Assembly: GCA_910587575.1 (NCBI GenBank)
Contig: CAJULU010000015.1
Span: 38,568 to 57,012, forward strand
DNA from: an uncultured Dorea sp.
GTDB taxonomy: Bacteria > Bacillota > Clostridia > Lachnospirales > Lachnospiraceae
Direction of reading: 5' to 3'
DNA: 18,445 nt
Position 1 is the stretch's first letter. Each line of letters begins with the position of its first letter. The translations under genes and the position numbers were made by a program. Shown here in pieces: positions 1 through 7,592 of the stretch. The notes below the pieces were generated by a model, which made no database searches, was not told where the DNA came from, and saw nothing but the letters and a program-made list of their open reading frames with translations.

Positions 1-412
1 AACTGACTACATCATTCTCTTCAATTCTTTTCAGAAGTTCCTGTTTTGTTATCCCCTCGATATGCTTTAAGTCATAAAGAACCTTCTCCACATATCCCAG
101 ATCATTTCCGCGTACATCAATCAATGCGATCTGATTTTCCCTGCATACTTTTCCAATACGCTTTGCAATCGCCCGGCAGGGACCAGGTCTCGCCGCAACC
201 AGAATCAGTCCAACATCTTCCCCCACAGCGTAATCTAAAGAGATAATCGGCATCCCGTAGAGCATACCCTCCTGTTTATAGCCGTCAAGCAGGCCGATGA
301 TCTGAAATTCCGGCAGCATCTCCGACAGTATCCGTCCGGTCTCTTTTCCCAAACCATAGACAGCGATTTTCTGTTTTTTATATGCGGAAAATAATTGTTT
401 TAGATTGGCCAT
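1..412 (-). CDS. N-terminal part of a HAD-type (COG5610-like) glycan-cluster protein, cut by window edge
   Basis: The frame opens at an ATG (412-410) preceded by a GGAGG site six bases upstream and stays open to the window edge, giving 137 residues. Residues 15-100 form a Rossmann-like module: VYGLGKETG at 18-26, GLLDGY at 40-45, then LYGMPI. Residues 119-137 read EGITKQELLKRIEENDVVS. The larger HAD protein at 7593-9959 has a matching REIRVVS immediately before its FDIFDTLL motif, and the next base here is T, as expected for Phe. So the missing part probably starts with a HAD phosphatase motif. GC content by eye is near 50%, well above the glycosyltransferase genes upstream. The gene follows the aldolase gene by 59 bp and is probably the next gene of the same operon. 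Function is inferred from the family only. Confidence 0.8.
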   Translation of the reverse strand, partial: MANLKQLFSAYKKQKIAVYGLGKETGRILSEMLPEFQIIGLLDGYKQEGMLYGMPIISLDYAVGEDVGLILVAARPGPCRAIAKRIGKVCRENQIALIDVRGNDLGYVEKVLYDLKHIEGITKQELLKRIEENDVVS

Positions 413-471
413 ATTTTACCTCCGGCAACTGTGATGAATATAAATTCCAAACATCTGTTAGTTATGTCATA

Positions 472-2064
472 TTATGACTGGTAAACTGAGTCGGTAAGGT
501 AACCGATTTCTATCTGTGTGCTTAGCTGCGTCAGTTTTTGCATCGTTGCGATATTCATTTCCAGCAGCCTTTCTGCCTCAACATCCATATACATAGAAGA
601 TTCATAATAATTCTCCTGCAGATTGGAAGAAAATCCATCAAACCCGGCAAGCCATATCTGTTTTACACCTACTTTTTTCAGAAGATTAATACACATGAGC
701 CCTGCATTATCAGAAATACACTGCTCCTCATTTAGATAACTTGAGTAATTAATAATATATTTATTTTTTGCTGATACTGTAGAAATATTGGAAGTTACTA
801 TAATATTTATTTTCCCGGATATTTCCTTTCCTAATTCCTCCATGCTCTTGAAACGCTTCATATTGCTTACAAACATCATATCGACTGCCGGATTAGATGG
901 AATAAAATTCACACTTGCCACAAAATAATCTTTACTCTTCAATAACTCTGTAATCTTTTCTTCATTTGTTTTTAGCGATTTTCCCGGCGCAAGCAGCAAT
1001 ACCGGCCTTTCTGCAATGCATTTTTTCAACATCTCTAAAACGGCACGGTCATCTACATGGTGACTCATATAATGGAGATATTCTTCATTGATATATTCTC
1101 TGTCAAAAAGCATCCTGCGGCTAGCATCCAGGTGATTCAAAACCGCATAAATATCCTGGACATGCAGCGTTTGACGATTCAGCAGGAACGAGGCATAGTT
1201 TGGATGGCAGCCTGTCACAGAAGCTATATAATATGCCGCATCATACCCCCATTTGTACTGAATACTGAGAGGCCGGATATACTCATCAATAACCTCCAGT
1301 ATTTCAACATTGTCATACTGTAGCCCAAAATTCGAATTAATATATTGTGTTACAAGTTCTGTATTCAGATTCCCAGCCCCGCGCCCCATCCCAAACACAG
1401 ACACATCAATAATCAGCTTTCTCGACATATTCAGCTGCATTAATTCCTGGGCATTTGAAAAAGAGAGCTGGAGATTATTATGTGAATGAAAACCGATTGC
1501 TATTTTTTTATCAAGGTTATGATCAACCAGATAAAACATTCTGAGCAAATCATTCTTATACATGGTGCCCAAAGTATCCACCATATAAAATGCATATGGT
1601 TTCAGTCGATTTATCCTCTCGATCAGTTTCAACAGCGCAGCATCCGTATACGTCATTGTTCCTACGGGCTGCATAAATACTTTATATTCCTTTTCCATAA
1701 GCTGTCTGGCAAGTGTAAATGATGGTTCAATCTCATGCTCATGAAAAGTGAGCCGTATACCATCAATGGAACTTCCGTCAAATCCTTCAATCTCCTCAAT
1801 TGATATGGCTCCGTATTGTATCATTGCCACATACATCAGATTGGGATTTTTCCTTCCAATCACATTTTTCACGCTGTCAATACTTCCAAACAGCGATTTA
1901 TCTTTGTCAAACGCATCGGATTTCAAAAAGCCGCATTCAATAATATCAATAGAGGCTTTCGATAACTTTTCGACTATATTTTTCATAGTCTGCTCGCCGA
2001 AATGAAATCTATTAATATAACCGCCGTCTCTTAATGTGCAATCCAAAATACTGAGCCCGTTCAT
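472..2064 (-). CDS. HMGL/DmpG-type aldolase with an extra C-terminal domain
   Basis: 530 residues. Residues 6-16 (ILDCTLRDGGY) are the signature of the HMG-CoA lyase / isopropylmalate synthase / 4-hydroxy-2-oxovalerate aldolase family: Arg12 is the catalytic Arg and Asp13 a metal ligand. GFHSHNN at 191-197 supplies the metal-binding His193 and His195, and FGMGRGAGN at 224-232 is the conserved glycine-rich loop. The TIM barrel plus linker ends near residue 350. The last 180 residues are a separate domain starting RPVLLLAPGKSLK (353-365), a Rossmann-like entry resembling the GPSL motif of MptE/DUF115 or GT42 proteins. The gene is preceded by a GAGGAG site and lies 61 bp after a CMP-sugar synthetase-like gene. 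That pairing suggests that it makes a 4-hydroxy-2-keto (ulosonic) acid from pyruvate and an aldehyde sugar, which would then be activated with CTP. The family is clear; the substrate is inference. Confidence 0.88.
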   Translation of the reverse strand: MNGLSILDCTLRDGGYINRFHFGEQTMKNIVEKLSKASIDIIECGFLKSDAFDKDKSLFGSIDSVKNVIGRKNPNLMYVAMIQYGAISIEEIEGFDGSSIDGIRLTFHEHEIEPSFTLARQLMEKEYKVFMQPVGTMTYTDAALLKLIERINRLKPYAFYMVDTLGTMYKNDLLRMFYLVDHNLDKKIAIGFHSHNNLQLSFSNAQELMQLNMSRKLIIDVSVFGMGRGAGNLNTELVTQYINSNFGLQYDNVEILEVIDEYIRPLSIQYKWGYDAAYYIASVTGCHPNYASFLLNRQTLHVQDIYAVLNHLDASRRMLFDREYINEEYLHYMSHHVDDRAVLEMLKKCIAERPVLLLAPGKSLKTNEEKITELLKSKDYFVASVNFIPSNPAVDMMFVSNMKRFKSMEELGKEISGKINIIVTSNISTVSAKNKYIINYSSYLNEEQCISDNAGLMCINLLKKVGVKQIWLAGFDGFSSNLQENYYESSMYMDVEAERLLEMNIATMQKLTQLSTQIEIGYLTDSVYQS

Positions 2065-2125
2065 TTTTGTTTCTCCTCGCTTAAAATATCATTTCTCCTG
2101 TTTTCCGAATGAATAAAATAATCGT

Positions 2126-2782
2126 TTAAATCTGCTTTTCGCCAAACATTTTCACCGCATCAGCAAAAATAAAATCCTCTGGATCATTGATATCACATGC
2201 TTCTATTTTTGAAACAGGAATTAAATATGGCATATCTCCCACTCTTCTTTTCTCTTTCTTAATTAAATCAGAAGTATAAATATACATACCACAGGTTTCT
2301 ATATAAAATGGCTTTAAATCTTGTGTACGCAGAATTTGTTCCGGGCTGAAATTCAAGGGATGATCATCGACCCAAAGAAATTCCTGCATTTTTCTCACCG
2401 CTAATGCTGAATCATATTTCCCGGATTTTACCGCCTCAATTCCTTTTTCAAAGTTTTCCTTTTTTATAAACGGAGCCGTAGCATGTGCAAGAACATAGAT
2501 ATCTGCGGCAATCTCTTCTGCAAAAGAAGTCAGCACCTCATTAAAACTCGTAGACGATAAATCAAGATATGTATCACGCTGTAGATAATATATTCCTTCA
2601 GGTAAAAATTTTTTTATTTCCGGATCACTGCAGTATACATAGATTCCGTCAAGACCTTCTACCAGTTTCAACGTTTCCAGTATGTAACTGATCAGCGGTC
2701 TGCCATTGGAAAATTTTTTTGTATTTTTTCCGGGAAGCCGTTCGTTGTTCATCTTAACTGGTACAAATGCTATTATTTTCAT
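2126..2782 (-). CDS. acylneuraminate/ulosonate cytidylyltransferase-like protein
   Basis: 218 residues, the usual length for CMP-NeuAc or CMP-Kdo synthetases. The N-terminal nucleotide-binding motif is VPVKMNNERLPGKN (7-20), a variant of the PARxGSxRLPGKN signature with Lys10 in place of the usual Arg. YVLAHATAPF (96-105) matches the LQPTSPL strand of the family, and EACDINDPEDF (194-204) matches the VDIDTEEDW metal/substrate region, with Asn199 where an Asp is common. The enzyme should couple CTP to a 2-keto sugar acid, releasing pyrophosphate, in the cytoplasm. The start is the ATG at 2782, set by a GGAGG five bases upstream. An in-frame TTG at 2800 has no such site. It begins one base after the stop of the upstream glycosyltransferase, so the two are probably translationally coupled. 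Which sugar acid is activated cannot be read from the sequence. Confidence 0.85.
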   Translation of the reverse strand: MKIIAFVPVKMNNERLPGKNTKKFSNGRPLISYILETLKLVEGLDGIYVYCSDPEIKKFLPEGIYYLQRDTYLDLSSTSFNEVLTSFAEEIAADIYVLAHATAPFIKKENFEKGIEAVKSGKYDSALAVRKMQEFLWVDDHPLNFSPEQILRTQDLKPFYIETCGMYIYTSDLIKKEKRRVGDMPYLIPVSKIEACDINDPEDFIFADAVKMFGEKQI

Positions 2783-2783
2783 T

Positions 2784-4535
2784 TCATCCTCCATATACAA
2801 TCTTAAAAAATTCTATTTCTACTCGATGCAGACAATCATAATGTTGTCTTTGCAGGCAGTCTTCTATAATTTCGCTCGACTTTGGATAAAGCTGCTCATA
2901 ATAGGCTTTCATTTCGTTTAAATAATAAAATGCTTTTTGCTTTTTTCCATTTTCCGCCAGACATTTTATCAGAATGTAAAACGCTTTAAACCGATTATTT
3001 GACATATCAGATATTTCCTTAATATACGCCCTATGCAGAGATAACCGCATATATTGCTCTAAATCCTCAATAACCGCCGCACTTTCTTTTCTCTCATATT
3101 CCACAAAAGCACGGAATAAATAGTAAGCGCCAATGCTCTTCTTCGAAAAATTTATAATCTCATCATATTTTTTCAAATTATAAAAGGCATTCAGCAAAAT
3201 TCCACTATCAATATCATCCGCCATCATAGCTTCCGTATTTTCGACAATACATTCATCACGATATAGATACACATTTTTTATCATTTTCTTAAAGGTAGCA
3301 TCTGTATGATATGCACCTTCCCGGATTTCTTCTATACGTCTAAACAAAGATTCTACATTCAATGGCGCATTAATATGATAATCAATTAAACTCAACATAC
3401 GCTGCAAGAGACACCCCGTATACCTACTAAATACCACCTTATCCCAATTAAAATTTACGGCTTCCTGGATAACGCTTTTATAATCTTGATAGGCACATTC
3501 GCAGATTTGAGGAAACTTCTGCATTTGGTAATATTTCTTATATATATATTCAACCATTTCACATATTTTTTCTGCTATGTTTTCTTTTTCAGCCAGCAAA
3601 TAGCGGAAATAGGAATCTGAACATTTCACCCCTTGCGGCAGAACTTCTTTTACAGCCCGATAATCAACAACAGCCCCTGAATCCGCCATATTATCCCTAA
3701 TTCTTTGAAATGTTTTCCACCTGACATCATAAACATCCTCACTTGGAAGACCGTCCAAAACTACCAGACCTTTTCCCAATGCATACGCTCCCACAAAGGC
3801 TGTCGTATACATACATAAAACCGTACTGCTTTGTTCAATTAACTCCGATAAATCCTTATGTTCTTGAAGCATAATAAGATTTTCAGGAATTTTTCCCCCT
3901 GACACATTCTCTATCATATCGCAAAGCTGAATGCTGTTTTTATGAGTAATCACTTGATCTTCCGGCAGAAATCTGGGCTTTATCCACAATTCATAATCCC
4001 AAAAACTTTCACAAATATCCAGCAAGGTTCTTGCAAGTTCTCGTTTCCCTTCCTCCCCAAAAGGATAATGTCCACTGTCAATAAAAAGAAATCTCCTGTG
4101 TTCTATATCTGGTGTCCTGACACAGTCATACTTAGGTTCGCCAATCTCTATTCTTGAATAGTTCAGATATTTATCATATATGGTTGCCGTACTAGCCAGG
4201 GACGGTACAAAACAAAAATCCCCTCCCCATTGCACCTGCTTATCAACCAGATAATTTTGTGTAAAAATCGGTTTATGCGCAGATAAAAGATTCTTATTTA
4301 TCAATCCACTGTTAGCAACGGAAGATGCAAACACAATATCAAACGTATGAATCATATCCTCTGTCAAATCATCCAGTGGAAATCTGAGGATTCTTTTATC
4401 AAAAAATCTCAAAACACTTTTTTCATAATATAGCGCATAAATAATGACTTCATGACTCTTTTTCAAAAAAGCATTCGCAATCTTGGCAAGTGAGACATTT
4501 GCTGAGTCTTTTTCTGTAATCATTAATATTTTCAT
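2784..4535 (-). CDS. GT-B-like glycosyl/glycerophosphotransferase with helical C-terminal tail
   Basis: 583 residues. The first 335 residues look like a GT-B fold: MKILMITEKD strand start, IGEPKYDCV (131-139) resembling the GxPxxD turn seen in CDP-glycerol glycerophosphotransferases and UDP-GlcNAc epimerase-like enzymes, LWIKPRF (183-189) resembling the KPHP motif, and QSSTVLCMYTTAFVGAYALG (235-254) resembling the donor-binding SSxxxxAxxxG segment. I do not see a GT4-type E-x7-E motif. Residues from about 440 to 583 are alpha-helical with TPR-like spacing (short helices with repeated Tyr/Phe/Leu pairs), possibly for protein contact. The start ATG at 4535 follows AGAAAGGTG, which ends the upstream gene. 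The role is probably sugar or polyol-phosphate transfer onto the growing surface glycan; donor and acceptor are unknown. It could equally belong to a capsule-synthesis-like family. Confidence 0.72.
   Translation of the reverse strand: MKILMITEKDSANVSLAKIANAFLKKSHEVIIYALYYEKSVLRFFDKRILRFPLDDLTEDMIHTFDIVFASSVANSGLINKNLLSAHKPIFTQNYLVDKQVQWGGDFCFVPSLASTATIYDKYLNYSRIEIGEPKYDCVRTPDIEHRRFLFIDSGHYPFGEEGKRELARTLLDICESFWDYELWIKPRFLPEDQVITHKNSIQLCDMIENVSGGKIPENLIMLQEHKDLSELIEQSSTVLCMYTTAFVGAYALGKGLVVLDGLPSEDVYDVRWKTFQRIRDNMADSGAVVDYRAVKEVLPQGVKCSDSYFRYLLAEKENIAEKICEMVEYIYKKYYQMQKFPQICECAYQDYKSVIQEAVNFNWDKVVFSRYTGCLLQRMLSLIDYHINAPLNVESLFRRIEEIREGAYHTDATFKKMIKNVYLYRDECIVENTEAMMADDIDSGILLNAFYNLKKYDEIINFSKKSIGAYYLFRAFVEYERKESAAVIEDLEQYMRLSLHRAYIKEISDMSNNRFKAFYILIKCLAENGKKQKAFYYLNEMKAYYEQLYPKSSEIIEDCLQRQHYDCLHRVEIEFFKIVYGG
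2788..2792 (-). promoter_or_regulatory. GGAGG ribosome binding site fixing the cytidylyltransferase start
   Basis: A perfect GGAGG lies inside the last codons of the upstream gene (Gly-Gly-stop), five bases before the ATG at 2782. It rules out the upstream TTG at 2800 as the main start and implies coupling of translation between the two genes. Confidence 0.8.
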
Positions 4536-4545
4536 ACAGCAAAAT

Positions 4546-5958
4546 TCACCTTTCTAATATGTCAAGTAGATTATGCTCAAAGGCTTCCATAGAAAAATAT
4601 CTTTCATATGTTTCCCTTGCCTTTTTTCTGACCTCTTCTAATGATTCTATATTGGATATTACAAATTGTAATTTTTCTGAAAGTTCATAGGTATTCTTAT
4701 TTTGAAATAAATACCCATTTATGCCATCCTCTATATAATGTGCCATGCCTGTTCGGTCTGATATAATACATATTTTACCATTCATCATTGCCTCAACCGC
4801 TACTACCGGCATAGAATCCCGTCTTGATGGACACACCAGAATGCTGGATTGCTCATAAATTTCTTTCATCTCCTCTCTGGTTTTTTCTCCCTTATAAATG
4901 ACATTATCCGTAAAATCTATATTACAAATAATTTTATTAAAATATCTTTCATTCAGAATTTTTCCTATTATCCAAAATTCACATTTCTTTCTTGTTTCTT
5001 CCGACAGACCTTGAACTGCCTCAACAAACAGATCTTGTCCTTTCACTTCGTAAACAGAGCCTACGATCAATACTATTATCTTTTCTTTATAACCAATTTC
5101 TGGTTTTCTCTCATCCGGGATACCATATAACAGATTATTCACCTTTTTTCTTTTCCAGCTTTCCAGTCCGGCAAATGTATCCAAAACTCTTTTCCCAACA
5201 CCATAGACTTCTAAATTCTCTGAAAAACATTCAACCAATCCGGCCTCATCCACTGTGCTGCATCTTTCATCTGATTCATGTATCCACCAAATACATTTTG
5301 TTCTTACATTCCCAACGCCATAGACAAGTTCTTTTATCAATGCTGTATTAATAATAACCACATCGCAGACGGCAGCCAGACTCCATAATTCCAAATTATA
5401 TTTTGTCATATATGTATCATGCAGTACATACATCTCCTCTTTAGAAACTACTTCAGCCAATTCTCCGGTCATCGGTGAAATAAACGTGGCTTCGTATCCA
5501 TTTTTCTTTAATATGAGAGCCGCATAATATAACACAAGCGGTGCCCCCGTAAAATCCATTTGATTAGAAATAAGCAGTGCTTTTTTCCTCTTATTGCTTT
5601 TATATTTTTGGACAATATATGCATACTGCTCTTTTAATTTTTTTCTATCCTTCACTTCATATATAAATCTGTCCAGTTCATGATACGATATCATATAATC
5701 AGATGGCACATCCATCATAAGAAGCTGTTCTTTCATCTCTTCCCATGAATCACTCATCAAGATGATTTTGTCATACTGCAGGGATTTTATTGTTTGCGGA
5801 CTGACAATTTTAATTCCGTTCAATTCGGTTCCACATTTTTCGTGATTATTATCCAGAAGCATGATGGTTGGAATCTTCTCTATTTGCTTGTAAAATCTCC
5901 GATATATTGCACCCGTTCCAAAAATCAAAATTCCGTACTTAAGGTTATATTCTGACAT
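4546..5958 (-). CDS. GT4 family glycosyltransferase with N-terminal Rossmann-like module
   Basis: 470 residues in two parts. Residues 8-100 are a small Rossmann-like module (YGILIFGTGAIYRRF at 8-22, MLLDNN at 33-38, GIKIVSP at 48-54). From residue 124 a GT-B glycosyltransferase starts: SNQMDFTGAPLVLYY (131-145) is the acceptor-side glycine loop, IVLIVGSVYEVKGQDLFVEA (295-314) opens the donor domain, and SRRDSMPVVAVEAMMNGK (378-395) is the D/E-x7-E nucleotide-sugar motif (Asp381, Glu389). It should be a retaining cytoplasmic glycosyltransferase using a nucleotide sugar. Only 6 bp separate it from the upstream gene and 10 bp from the downstream one. AAGGA lies 13 bases before the ATG, a rather long spacing. 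The fold and family are clear; the sugar is not. Confidence 0.9.
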   Translation of the reverse strand: MSEYNLKYGILIFGTGAIYRRFYKQIEKIPTIMLLDNNHEKCGTELNGIKIVSPQTIKSLQYDKIILMSDSWEEMKEQLLMMDVPSDYMISYHELDRFIYEVKDRKKLKEQYAYIVQKYKSNKRKKALLISNQMDFTGAPLVLYYAALILKKNGYEATFISPMTGELAEVVSKEEMYVLHDTYMTKYNLELWSLAAVCDVVIINTALIKELVYGVGNVRTKCIWWIHESDERCSTVDEAGLVECFSENLEVYGVGKRVLDTFAGLESWKRKKVNNLLYGIPDERKPEIGYKEKIIVLIVGSVYEVKGQDLFVEAVQGLSEETRKKCEFWIIGKILNERYFNKIICNIDFTDNVIYKGEKTREEMKEIYEQSSILVCPSRRDSMPVVAVEAMMNGKICIISDRTGMAHYIEDGINGYLFQNKNTYELSEKLQFVISNIESLEEVRKKARETYERYFSMEAFEHNLLDILER

Positions 5959-5964
5959 CTTTAT

Positions 5965-7578
5965 TCACATGTCCTTTCTGATCAGATCTTCTACAGAGAT
6001 ACACCTTGCCGATGTATAAGTTCTTAGTTCTTTTTTGATTTTCTTATAGTCCTGTACAGGAGTAATAATAATCACCTCTTCATTTGTAAAAGAATAATCT
6101 GACATGGTATTTCTATCAATATATCCTTTAAAGCATGGTTCACCTTGCAATTCCAATTCCATCACATATCCCAAAGATCCTTTTCCATATATCAGGATAT
6201 CCCTATCCATCTTTATCATCTTTTCATTGAGCGTATTATTTTTAAAATGTTGATTTGATGCCTCAACCAGCAGATTATAGTACACCGTACTTTTCGCTTT
6301 TAGTCTTTCTTCCGGTATGTCATTACATAAACTTTCAATAATGCCTGCAATAACTTCTTTCGGTTCACCCAGATATTCATATATCTGGTATCTCTTCCTG
6401 GTCTTGTGATTATATAATAACTGCCGTAAATGAGATAACAGCCATCGACCGTCCTGAAACAACTGAGGCGTGACAATGTAATGCGTCAATAGCCAGAACA
6501 GCACTTTATCATTATTCTCCCTTTCTTCCATGTTCAACGGAGCATAGGAAACATCGGCACAGAAAAACCTGCTAATATATCCCGCAAAATATTTACCAAT
6601 CGTTAAATTCGGTATATCCCACAGCAATGTCTGCATACCAATCGTAGAAGTCAGATTAATTACACCATCAACTAAACCTAACAAAAACTGTGATGAAGAA
6701 CTATACTGTAAAAAAGATTCATGATACAAAAAATTAGGATATTTTTTCCTAAGGTATCTTATTGTCCCCGCATTCAAAACATTATAATCCGGATGTGTAG
6801 AGACAATAACGCCTACGTCTTGAGGAACCATATCCATCACGTATAGCAAAACATCCATCTGCGACTCGAAATCTATCTCAGCATCAATATTAGAAAATCC
6901 CGAAAATTGTAAGGCAAGCAAATAAAGTTTACTGTATTGCTCCCTCCATCCCTTTACTATGTCTGTATATGGATTATGATTCATAATGCAACATTTTACT
7001 GCATTTTTTAGTTCTCTTATAAGTTCTGTATATTCCTTTTTCCATTCAAATTTTTGAGAAATTTCTGTCCAATATTTACCTAGATATGAACCGCAATTCA
7101 TTCCAAGGATGTCAAAGTACATTGTCTGTGGAAATGGTTTTCTGGAGATGAAGCCGACTTCCGTATACAGCATTAGCGCTTCCGGAAAGCACTCTTCCAA
7201 ATAAGGCGCATTATCTCTGGATATAATGATATCCGGCTTAAAATCTACACACTTTTGTACCAATGCCGTATGGTAGTCCATACATTCCGGCCTGTCTTTT
7301 CTTTCATGGCAATATTTAAAATATTGTCTCAATACCTGACGGGAATCCAGCTCCCCATAATCCAGCATTTCCTGGCGGGTTAAAACATAGGTTTTTACTC
7401 CCTCCATTTTTTCATAAACAAAAAACGGAGCCTCTCCCATCAAAATCGCAATATCAATATCCTGAGATGCACCCTGTAATTCTAATATATATTCTTTAAA
7501 ATAGCTTGTAAGAAAGTTTGTATATAGCCATGGATTATCCATTTCAATCAGCAACTGAACACAAAATAGTATTCTCAC
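5965..7578 (-). CDS. capsule polysaccharide synthesis-like (KpsC/KpsS-type) transferase with C-terminal Rossmann-like module
   Basis: 537 residues, starting with GTG at 7578 behind an AGGAG eight bases upstream. The central part resembles the Capsule_synth family (pfam05159, KpsC/KpsS): VIVSTHPDYN (258-267) supplies the His-Pro pair, and VDGVINLTSTIGMQTLLWD (303-321) followed by IPNLTIGKYFAGY corresponds to the conserved Ser-Thr...G...ALL...P...G...FY donor-binding region. Known family members transfer Kdo from CMP-Kdo, which fits with a CMP-sugar synthetase-like gene in the same operon. Residues 447-537 are a separate Rossmann-like module (DILIYGKGSLG at 460-470, GYIDRN at 479-484), of the kind found at the other end of neighbouring proteins. 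Family assignment is by motif pattern and is moderately sure; the link to a CMP-ulosonic acid donor is inference. Confidence 0.7.
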   Translation of the reverse strand: MRILFCVQLLIEMDNPWLYTNFLTSYFKEYILELQGASQDIDIAILMGEAPFFVYEKMEGVKTYVLTRQEMLDYGELDSRQVLRQYFKYCHERKDRPECMDYHTALVQKCVDFKPDIIISRDNAPYLEECFPEALMLYTEVGFISRKPFPQTMYFDILGMNCGSYLGKYWTEISQKFEWKKEYTELIRELKNAVKCCIMNHNPYTDIVKGWREQYSKLYLLALQFSGFSNIDAEIDFESQMDVLLYVMDMVPQDVGVIVSTHPDYNVLNAGTIRYLRKKYPNFLYHESFLQYSSSSQFLLGLVDGVINLTSTIGMQTLLWDIPNLTIGKYFAGYISRFFCADVSYAPLNMEERENNDKVLFWLLTHYIVTPQLFQDGRWLLSHLRQLLYNHKTRKRYQIYEYLGEPKEVIAGIIESLCNDIPEERLKAKSTVYYNLLVEASNQHFKNNTLNEKMIKMDRDILIYGKGSLGYVMELELQGEPCFKGYIDRNTMSDYSFTNEEVIIITPVQDYKKIKKELRTYTSARCISVEDLIRKDM

Positions 7579-7592
7579 TTTTACTACTCCTA

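Noticed and set aside
2126..2782. Calling the cytidylyltransferase neuA and the product sialic acid
   Set aside because: No NeuB or NeuC gene is in the window, the first motif is divergent (PVKMNNER), and the neighbouring aldolase suggests another sugar acid.
4992..5351. Plus-strand open frames, including a 119-residue one
   Set aside because: They lie opposite well-supported minus-strand genes with clear motifs, have no good ribosome binding site and show no recognisable protein features. The same holds for the other plus-strand frames in the window.
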